Source: Motacilla alba alba (taxonomy: Eukaryota; Chordata; Aves; Passeriformes; Motacillidae). Taken from it: a DNA stretch of 64,000 nt. Positions 55,276 to 64,000 of this stretch are shown one piece after another. The position numbers and the translations under genes are program-made. The notes under the pieces are model-generated. The model had not been told where the DNA came from. It saw only the letters and a list, made by a program, of their open reading frames with translations, and made no database searches. Numbering within the stretch: the stretch's first letter is position 1; the number at the start of each line of letters is the position of its first letter. The stretch lies in contig NC_052026.1 of NCBI RefSeq assembly GCF_015832195.1, positions 19,687,013 to 19,751,012 on the forward strand, given 5' to 3'.

Positions 55276-56084
55276 AATCCACGCCCAGAGCAGGACGTTC
55301 CTCCTCGGAGCGCGCAGCCGAGCTCATCCTGTATCCAAGCAATACCTTCATCTCCTCACCGTTTAATTAAAACCCTTGATGAACTTTCTAATGCGAGCGT
55401 GGCGGCCCCGGAGGTGCTGCCTGTGCGGGAGGGGAGGTCCCAGCTTGGGGACAGGCATTGTCCCACTGCCCCATTTCTGCCCCTCCCCTGAGCACCCTCC
55501 AAGCAGGAGCTTGCTGCTCCGCATTGATAATTGCCGGGTTTAATTACTCGGCAGCCAAATGACCTTTTGCATCTTGCAGCGAGGCCATGAAAGGTCTCCC
55601 CGAGTGGGAGCAGCCGTGCAGTGGGAGTGTGACAGGGCTGACAGGCCACCAGCATCACCCCAGCAGGGGGCCAAGGTGTCCCCCAGCAGGGGACAAGGCC
55701 AAGGTGACAACAGGACCAAGGTGTCCAGGGCAGGACCCTTCAGTGTCCCTGGGGAGAGCTGGGGACTGCTACCCATGGCCTGGGAGGGAGCATCCCTGGG
55801 GCACAGCTGTCCTGGCAGCCCCATCCTGGAGCAGGGTGCAGCTCCCTGCACATGGGGGCTCCCTGCCGCCCCTCTGCCCTCCCGAGCTGCCTCTGGAGCA
55901 GCCTCATCCCTTCTCCTTCCCTTTTCTCCTGGAAACAAAGCCCCGCGGCTCGGCAGAGGCTGATGCCAGCCCACAGGCCGGGCACAGCCCCTGCCTGCAC
56001 CTCTCTGCACCTCCCTGCATGTGTCCTGGCAGCCTTGGCCTCACCTCGCAGGGAAAGGAGCCTTCTCCTGGCGATAATTACGGA

Positions 56085-56222
56085 AAAGTTCAGCGCTGGG
56101 AGAGGCGGGGGGAGGGCTGTATTAAAATGCATGCGCACAGCTTGGGCCTCGCAGCAGATGTTGGCATAATTAGAGAGGAAAAAATTATGAAATTAATTTG
56201 TGGTTCAATGTAAATTTTGGCG
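56085..56222. promoter_or_regulatory. AT-rich island, candidate regulatory element
   Basis: tattaaaatgcatgcgcaca, then ggcataattagagaggaaaa and aattatgaaattaatttgtg. Non-coding, non-repetitive and flanked by GC-rich DNA. Confidence 0.35.
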
Positions 56223-56550
56223 TTGGGGGGAAAGCTGGCGCGTGCTCCCTGGCTGCCAGCGGGACCCGCCGGGCTCTGGGGGGACACCGAGCCCAGAGAG
56301 GGGCACCGGGGTGGGAGATGCCTGCCCTGGGTGGGGAAGGGGCTGGGCAGTGCTGCATCCCCGCCCTGTCCCAGTGCAGAGGTGGGGAACAGCCTGGAGA
56401 GGCGGTGGCCAGCCCAGGGAGAGGGATCGTGCCTGAGGAGATGGATCACCAGCCCCGGGAGAGGGACCAGCAGCCCGGGACGCTGGGCCAGCACCCTGGG
56501 GAGATGAACTGCCCTTCCCTCCAAACGAGGGTGCGAGCAGAGGAGGCTGG

Positions 56551-56654
56551 GGAGGAAAAATAAAAACCAGGGTCAGCAATGGCTGTGGTTGGGAGTTTCT
56601 TTGGGGAGGAAAAATAAAAACCAGGGTCAGCAATGGCTGTGGTTGGGAGTTTCT
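56551..56654. repeat. 50-bp direct duplication
   Basis: ggaggaaaaataaaaaccag followed by ggtcagcaatggctgtggtt and gggagtttct occurs twice (56551-56600 and 56605-56654), apparently identical, with a 4-bp spacer. Confidence 0.95.
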
Positions 56655-58569
56655 GTTGAGCCCCCCAGATATATGTTTGTTAATACACTCAGTGTCACAA
56701 ACAGCCTGGAGGGGACACAGTTCGGATTGTCCTTCAGGGTGACACACCTTGAGGTGTGTGAGGACCTTCCTCGTACACAGGGCTGACATTCCCAGACCAC
56801 GCTGGAGCCAGACAGAGCTTTGCTTTCCCCACTCGGCTTCTCCCATCCCCTTTCCCTTTGGGAGATGAAGAGGAATTCATATCTGCCACCTCCCCCTGGC
56901 CCCCCGGCCCCCCTGGCCCGGGGAGGAGGTGCGGGCTCAGCTTTAGCACCCACGGATGGGCACATCCTCCAGCCACGGCTCTGCACCGCTGCGCCAGGGA
57001 TGTGCTGTGCCAGGTGGGCACAGTCTGCCAGCACCTCCTGGAAAATTTGGCTCAGCCCCAGGGTCCGCAGCTGTGCTGGGCCAGGCAGAGCGGGGAGAGG
57101 GGGATTTTTGCTGGACCTTTCATCCCCACCTCTTGCAGGTGGTGTTTATTCAGGGAGACCCTGAATTTGTGCTGCTGGAGGAGAGGAGCAGCTGCAGGAG
57201 GTGGGTGGGGATGGGTCAAGGAAGATGTGCTCAACTCAGAACCTCCAAAACTCAGCGTGCCCCCAAACCATGCCCCCAACCATGGGAGAGCCCCCGGCCT
57301 GGCTCTGAGCACCCCTAGAAATTCTGGGGCTTGCAAGCCCCTGCTCTTCCCAGTTCTCCTGGGCAGCCCAGGGAGGGGCACAAGCAGCCCCCATGGGTGC
57401 CAAGCCCTGGCTGTCCCTTCCCTCATCGTCCAGCAGCTTGGCCAGGGCTGGCTCTGCAGCCTGGGAGTCGTTCCCACATCCCATTAACCCCTGGGATAAG
57501 TGGAGGCGCATCCCTGGGACAGGCGTGGTGGGGTGGGAGGAGAGGGGCTCTCCCTGCCGGCATTGGGATGCTCCGGGCATCACCTACAGGGAGAAGCGAG
57601 ATGGGGAGGGCCCGGCAGAGACCCCTGCACCCCTCGCCCTCCTCCCGCGGCGCTGAGCAGGGCGGGTGCCCCAGCCAGGCACGGGCACGGCGGGCGCGGG
57701 CTGCTCCCGGTGCCCGTGCGCTCCCGGTGCGGTTCCATCTGGCTCCATCTGCTCCCGCCCGGGCTCGGCGGGCCCGAATGTGGGTCGTGGCGAGCGCGGG
57801 TGGCACGGCACGGCACGGCACGGCCGGGCAGCAGCTGATCCCCCCGGGCTGTGGGGCTGCGCCGCCGGCCGGGATTACCCAGCTGCTGCCCAGCTGGCAC
57901 GGGCACCGTCTCCTCCGAAAGGTTCCCTTCCCGGGGATTACGGATAATGCATCTGGAGCAGCGCTCGCTCATCCAGGTTTGTGATTTATCTGAAAATCAA
58001 ATTCCAGTAATCTCGCCTGCCATCTGGCCCCCGCGGACGCGCGGCCGCCCCGGCGGGCGGGGGGCACGGGCAGGGCCGGGGGGCTCCGGGTCCCTCCCGA
58101 GCATCCCCCGCGGCAAGGACAGAGCGGCTGCGGCTCCCTGGGGCCGCGTGAGGCCGCCTGCGAAGGAGATGGCCCAGGAAGCATTTTGGGGAGGATGCGG
58201 AGCGCCAGGATACAGGACCTGGGGAACTCAGCTCCTCGCAGGGATGTCCCTGTGTCCCCGCACAGCCCTGGATGGCACCATGAGGGCAGGACCCGGAGAG
58301 CTCAGAGCCGCGCACGGATGTCCCTGTGTCCCCACACAGCCCTGGGATGCGGGCAGCGCCCGGGCAGCTCAGCTCCTCGCAGGCACACGGGCAGGAAGAG
58401 GCGATGGGGAGGACGTGACGACCCCGGCCCTGCCCAGGGGACATCCTGGCAGCGGGGACGTCCCGCGGCCCAGCAGGGAAGGCAGGAGAGAGCAGGATCC
58501 ATCCTTTCCCCCGGCAGGAGTGGCCCAGAGGGGAGCCGGCGCCCCCAGCATTCCCCTCCCTGCCCCTCG

Positions 58570-58750
58570 TTCCCAGCTCATTAAGGCTCTCCCATTATTC
58601 TGACATTTTGTGCGCGTCACGTAGCGGGAAGAAGTAATTTACTTAGAAGAAATTAAAAGTTCATTTTAATTGAGCGCACACTGCAGTATGCAAATGCGGG
58701 CGCATTATGTACACTGATGCGGAGACAAAGGCTGTAATCAACTGTTAACC
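58570..58750. promoter_or_regulatory. AT-rich island with a perfect octamer, candidate enhancer
   Basis: Contains gaagtaatttacttagaaga, attttaattgagcgcaca and ATGCAAAT at 58688-58695 (POU octamer). Non-coding and non-repetitive. Confidence 0.42.
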
Positions 58751-59929
58751 CTTTCCGAGCCAGCCCCGCGCTCCTCCGCGGCGCCGGCGCCGCTCCGGCC
58801 ACTCCGGAGAGCCCTCAGCCCGTTTGGGACGTGTCCCTTCCCGGAGCAGGGGCAGGACCAAGCCCCGGGCACCGCGGCGTGCGGCTGGCGTGCGGCAGCC
58901 AGACGGGCATGCCGGGGACGGAGGTGTCCCCACACGGCTGTGACGCGCTGGGATGGCTCCGAGCCAGCGAGACACGGTGGATGATGGGGCAGGGGGTCTC
59001 CAGGGGTGAGGAAGGCATTTCGGGGGGCTGGCGTGGAGGTGCCAAGGGATACCCCCGGGGATACATGTCCAAAGGCCAAAATAGGGCTCGTTGCTGCTGC
59101 GACCACCCTCAAATCCAAATACCTGGATGTCGAGAGCTGGATGTGAGGGTGGTCCAGCTGCGAGGAGCCCGTGATATTCCCGACATCCTGTTGCTATTTT
59201 TTTAATGTTTTTTTTACTACCTGTCAGACCTGAGAATTTTTTAGTGGCAGCACAAATGGAACCGGCTCACAGATGCGAGATGACAGCCCGCTGCAGGAGA
59301 CAGACAAATTACCTCCAACCTCGGCTCAAGACGCCCACAGACTCCCAGACAAAGGGAGGTGGTGTTTGGGGGGCTGCTGGGTGTTGTCAGTGCTCAGCCA
59401 GGCTCCCACCCTGCTCCTTGGGCGCTCTCCCGTGTGCGCGGATTCCGTGGGACAAAGGGGCTTCGGGGAAGGCTCATCCAACACCGTATTGCGGGTGGAT
59501 GATGTTAAAAATCAGAGAGCCCTGAGGGCAAAGGTGTCCCTTTGAAGGGGATGACAGAGTGGACCCAGCCACTCTTGGACACCGTTGGGAATCCCTTCTC
59601 CTGGCTCTGCCGAGGATGGCAGGGATGGATCTGGGATGGGACCCTGCCACCCTGAGGGGGTGACAATGAGTGACTTTTCAGCCTGGAAGCACACGGGGAG
59701 GAGGGCTGGGGGACACCTTGGGGCTGCCACCTCCACCTCAGCCGCCCTTCGTCTGCCCTGTGCTCGCAGGAGCCGCAGCCGCAGCGCTGGCAGCGAGCTC
59801 GGGGGGCAGCCCGGGTGGTCGGCAGGGTTAATTGCTGTGTGTAACCTTTGCAGCCCGTCCCACGTGCCGGCTGGGCGCCGGCTCCGCAGCTCCAGATGGC
59901 ACCCGGGAAAGAGTTAAGTCCGCTGTGAT

Positions 59930-60185
59930 CAACAGCAAGAAGCAAGTGGTAAACAGTTTTTCTCTCCCTCTGCTAAATTAATATGCAAATTCCCCCCCTT
60001 CTCTCCCCCCCCCCCCTTGCTTCGAAATTAGCGAGGTAGAATGCTTGGGCTAATTATGCATTCAAACGAGCAGGCTTCGTTAATGTGGCACTAAGAGGAG
60101 CCTGAAAATGATTGTGAGACGATGAAATTGAAATTGGAGCACGGCACTTCTAATGCATCTGGAGTCACTCTTGCGTGCCCCGGCA
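59930..60185. promoter_or_regulatory. Large AT-rich island with a perfect octamer, candidate enhancer
   Basis: About 250 bp including ctaaattaatatgcaaattc (ATGCAAAT 59984-59991), gggctaattatgcattcaaa and gatgaaattgaaattggagc, split by a C-rich tract at 59994-60017. It is the longest sequence of this kind in the right half. Confidence 0.42.
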
Positions 60186-61494
60186 GATGTAACCTGGCAG
60201 TGACCGGCAGCCCCCGCCTGCACCCGGGCACCAGCGGCACCCAGCACCCCAGAACCTCCTCCAGCTCCCCCAGCCCGCCCCAAAACCGGCCCCTTTACGA
60301 GATTTCCCAGCCCGCTTCCTTGGGGACAGAAGGGTGGGATGGCCCTGTGCACGCAGAGCTCCTGGTGTGGGGTGGGCACGGGGCAGACAACCTGGAGCAT
60401 TCCCAGGACACGGGGAAGGGCTGGGATTAGGACAGGTGGTGATCCTGGTGAGCAAAGCTGGGATTAGGACAGGCGGTGATCCTGGTGAGCATGAGGGTCC
60501 ATGCAGGTCCCCTGGGTGATGCTCCCCTGGTCTGGAGCAGGGCAGGGAGCACGTTCCTCCTTCCCAGGCGGAATCCTGGTCCCCGAGGCAGCCAGCAGGG
60601 CCTGGGCGTGTTTGGTGAAGCTCCACTTGTGCTTGCATGGATAAACCTCTGGACGAATGAACCTTCTTCACCCCTGGGGGTGCCGAGTCCTGGTGGCTGC
60701 AGGAGGGTCACGGGGGAAATGCCATTCCCATGGCCACATCCCAGCGGATTCGGTGCTCAGCAGCTGTTGGTGCATCCCAGCAAGGAGCAGGCCGGTGGCG
60801 CATCCACATCCATCACATCCCGTGAGCACAGCCCCGGGACTGTCCCACAACAGGGAAGGGTGGCACAGTGACATCCAGGGCCAGGCTGAGGCGGCTCCCC
60901 TGGGCCTGAGACCTGCAGAGGAGAAGCGGGAGAAAAAGTTGAGGGTGACAAGACAAACAGGGAGAGGTTTTATTCTTGGGGCTGTGTTAGGCTGAGCATG
61001 AGCAGCCAGCAGCTGCAATGGGCACAGGGGATGATGAGGGATTCACAGGAATGCTGGCTCAGGATGTCACCAGTGCCAGTCTCCGCTGGGATAACTGCTC
61101 CCTGCCATCTGCACAGCCTTGGATGCATCCCCCCAAGGGCTAAACCCAACTTCCCATGAGACACAGCAGCACCGTGGGACCAGCAGAGACGGATGTCGGT
61201 GTTAAATATTCATCAGAGGTGTGGAATTTACTGGAAGCATCCATTAGGAGGTAATGCCCCATCCACAGGGTGCTCCAGTAGCCGGGGCCGGCCGAGGTGG
61301 ACGGAAGGCGGCGGGGGAGGGAGGCGGAGGCTCCGGGAGAGGCTGCGGAGGAGCCGTGAAGCAGATGCACCGTGAGGAATCAATGGGGAGCTCCAGACTT
61401 CAGGCACTCAACCACCGGGAATGAAGGGAAGGAGTAAAGAGACAAGGAGATGAATAACACCCTGGAAAGGAGGGCAAGGAATGGGGGAGCAGCA

Positions 61495-61710
61495 GGGATA
61501 CACATCCTGGAGGAGATGGTCCCGGGAGCAGGGTGGGATGGAATGGCATGGTTTGGTCAGGAAGGATAGGAAGGATACAGATCCTGGAGGAGATGATCTC
61601 TGGGAGCAGGGTGGGATGGAATGGCATGGTTTGGTCAGGGGGATACAGATCCTGGAAGAGATGATCTCTGGGAGCAGGGTGGGATGGAATGGCATGGTTT
61701 GGTCCAGGAG
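61495..61710. repeat. About 70-bp tandem repeat
   Basis: Three to four copies of gatacagatcctggaggaga, tgatctctgggagcagggtg and ggatggaatggcatggtttg. Confidence 0.88.
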
Positions 61711-62724
61711 GATGCAGAGCTCCAGGAGCAATGTCGAGCATCCCAGAGGGATGCTAGCAGTCCTGAGGACACCCACCTTGGCAGGGGACGCTGCTGGGCT
61801 CAGAGTGAGCTGTGGTGTGCCCGGGCAAGGCCAGGGCCAGGGCATCCCACGGGCATCCCACGGGCATCCCACGGGCACCGGGAGCCACCACACCCACCGG
61901 CGCTCGGCAGCGTGCCCCGGGCTGGGGGCTGGCACACGGAGGGGGTTGTGGAGGGGGTTGTTTTCCTCATCTCCCTGGTAATTTTTCCCTCTGACTATGA
62001 TGCATAGCGGTGCTAATTCGGCACGTTGCCATTAATTCCAGCACAGCTGCTGCTCTCTCCCTCAAGGCATTTCGCTAATACTCGGCTTCAGAGCCTCTCA
62101 GCAAATTAACATCATTTGTTCTGCAGAACATGTTTTATTTCTACACTACATGCATAGCTTATTACTCCTCCAGAAACTCGGGGTGTGCAGGAGGCAGCGC
62201 CATGGGCACGGCCCTCCAGAGCCAGCCCTGCTCCCCAGCTCGCCGTGCCCAGCCCTGGACGGGCACAGGGACACAACCCAGTCCCTTGTGCCACCTCGCT
62301 GACCCGAGCTGGAGCTGCAGGGATTTTCTCCCAGTGCCAGGATGCTGTGGTGCTGTTGGAGCACCCAGGGCTGGTGATGTGAGGGGGGATGGTGGCAGTG
62401 TGCTGGGTCAGTCACTGGCTGGCATCTCCTGCATCCCCCTGGCGTGATGCCGCCTCTCAGTGCTCCTGCATTTAGGAGCAGAGCTGACAAGATGTCCCAG
62501 GATGTCCACCCTTGCTGGGTGTGACACTGAAAAGAGCCAGCACAAGCAGAACAGCTCAGACCCTCTGGCAGCACCTCTGGGATGGAGGAGAGCACCTCCC
62601 ACGAGGCCCTTGGTGCTGAGCCCCGGGGCTGTCAGAGCTGGGCAGAGTGCCACCAGCCAGGCAGGGTGTCACCAGCCAGGCACGGGGTCCTGCCACCACC
62701 CAGCAACCCGCAGCCCCCGGCAGC

Positions 62725-62850
62725 GATAGTTTCAGGTCTTTCGCTTTGATTAAGGTTATTTAAGCTTTTTACCAAAACATAAAACCTGATTGTTTGCATA
62801 AACAACCTAATTGGATTATAGTGCACAGCATCGCTAATGCCGCGGGCTGG
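62725..62850. promoter_or_regulatory. AT-rich island, candidate regulatory element
   Basis: gctttgattaaggttattta, then cctgattgtttgcataaaca and acctaattggattatagtgc. It has overlapping forkhead, POU-like and CCAAT-like sites. Non-coding and unlike its GC-rich surroundings. Confidence 0.37.
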
Positions 62851-62854
62851 CTGG

Positions 62855-62935
62855 GAGCCGGTGGGAGCGGGGAGCACCGGGAGCACCGGGAGAACCGGGG
62901 GCACTGGGAGCTCCGGGAGCACCGGGAGCCAGGAT
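62855..62935. repeat. GGGAGCACCGGGAG repeat
   Basis: Short degenerate units (gagcaccgggagcaccggga) in about 80 bp. Confidence 0.75.
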
Positions 62936-63664
62936 GGGCAGACACCAGGATGGTGAGAACCCCCCCGTGCCCCACGCCGGGGTCTGCATCCACCCGTCCC
63001 CTTCTTCCAGGCCCCTCGGGGTGGGCGACAGCCGTGTGGGGACACTGGTGGCTCTGGCCGTGCCCTTGGTGTTGCCTCACCTGCAGGGCCAGAGGGGACA
63101 AAGGCCCGCTCCGGCATGGCACGGCTGGTGGGAGGAGGAGGAGGAAGGTGGAGGAGCCGAGCGGGAAGCAGGGGGCCGGGAGCTTTGCAGGAATGCTGCC
63201 TGCGCAGCGTTTCCATGGCTGGGAGCTGCAGAAGGCTTTCATGGCAAGAGGCGGAGAGGCTCCATGAATATTTCATTAGGAAAGCAATGTGGTGTGCTGC
63301 AGAGAACATCTGGCTGGAGTCCCTGGAGACCCCTGCCTTGTGCAGGAAGCAGGAACTGTGAAATACGGAGGAAAACGAGGGAGAGGGGGAGATGGGGGGA
63401 TCATCCCGTGACACGAGAGCGTTCCTGCCCCCTTGGCCCCCACTGAGCAGCGCGGGGCGGGCGTGGGGCTCTGTCCTCTGGGGAATGGTCCTCTGAGGAG
63501 CTGGGAGGGCTGTGGCGGTGCCATCCAGGTGGAGGATGCTTCCCTGGACATTTTGGGGACCAGGCTGCAGTGGGCCACAGTTTCATCCCGATATCCAGTG
63601 CAGGAATGGGCAGAGCTGCTCCTCCAGCTCAGAGCTGAGTGGCTGGGTGGATCAGCCCAGCATT

Positions 63665-63723
63665 GGGATGGGATGGGATGGGATGGGATGGGATGGGATG
63701 GGATGGGATGGGATGGGATGGGA
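63665..63723. repeat. (GGGAT)n microsatellite, second locus
   Basis: About eleven copies of GGGAT, the same pentamer as at 46647-46885. Confidence 0.93.
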
Positions 63724-64000
63724 CGGGACATCTCTTGCCACATCACTCCCAGGGAGAAGCTGATGCCCTCCAAGCTGGATGCTGGGATCCCTGCCCCGGC
63801 TCCTGCAGGATGGGACTGAGGGAGGTCTGTCCTGCAGGCACTGGTGCAGAGTGGACATCCCTGGGCACAGGAGTGTGGGGGGCACAGGCAGGGTGCAGAG
63901 CAGCAGGAATCGAGGTGCCGTGAGGTTTGGGATTGCCAGCATCCCTGTTTCCCTTCAGTGCCAGCTCCTTCCCCCAGCAAGGGCCAGGTTTGGTGCCTGG

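Larger units (their letters stand above)
35761..64000. other. 5' flank of CBFA2T3 without recognisable coding exons
   Basis: Both strands were read for exons of neighbours expected from human synteny (ACSF3, CDH15) and for the long-isoform first exon of CBFA2T3. None is recognisable. The interval holds the repeats, gap and AT-rich islands listed separately. The remaining sequence is GC-rich and featureless to me. Confidence 0.6.

Noticed and set aside
53719..55366. Cys/Gly-rich frames up to 411 codons on the plus strand and Pro/His-rich frames on the minus strand
   Set aside because: Translation of the 39-bp minisatellite at 54160-54670. No zinc-finger or keratin-associated spacing holds once the repeat is discounted.
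35761..64000. Search for ACSF3, CDH15 or the long-isoform CBFA2T3 first exon
   Set aside because: No segment with recognisable similarity and splice sites was seen; the first exon could lie in the gap or beyond the window.

Overview
This is a vertebrate nuclear window, almost certainly from a bird and probably a songbird. The evidence is GT-AG multi-exon genes, very high GC with dense minisatellites (as on avian microchromosomes), several decayed CR1 LINE 3' ends, an avian-type solo LTR, and the gene order GALNS / TRAPPC2L / PABPN1L / CBFA2T3, which matches human 16q24.3 (established knowledge). The species cannot be named from sequence alone.

Layout. GALNS (minus) enters from the left, and only its first two coding exons lie here (3996-4112 and 1366-1489). 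TRAPPC2L (plus, five exons, 4210-6936) starts 97 bp from the GALNS start codon, so the two share a compact divergent promoter with two CACGTGAC boxes. TRAPPC2L converges on PABPN1L (minus, eight exons, start codon 12694, stop at 9406, 248 aa), whose 3' UTR probably runs to about 7.7 kb. CBFA2T3/MTG16 (minus) follows upstream of PABPN1L. Its coding exons run from 25012 to 17224, its 3' UTR probably reaches 13256 and carries an unusual palindromic tandem array, and a 5' exon lies in a CpG island at about 34.6 kb. A 78-bp in-frame cassette exon at 23375-23452 gives 568- or 594-residue forms. About 28.9 kb to the right of the CpG island (35.1-64 kb) shows no coding exon. It holds minisatellites, a probable LTR fragment, one 1000-N gap with duplicated flanks, and AT-rich islands that look like conserved regulatory elements.

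The four genes do not form one pathway. GALNS is a lysosomal sulfatase, TRAPPC2L a vesicle-tethering subunit, PABPN1L a germline/embryonic poly(A)-binding protein, and CBFA2T3 a haematopoietic ETO-family corepressor. Their arrangement is conserved synteny. The points most worth following are the divergent lysosomal-type promoter, the conserved CBFA2T3 cassette exon, the GGGAAY array beside the CBFA2T3 promoter, the palindromic 3' UTR repeat, and the upstream AT-rich islands.
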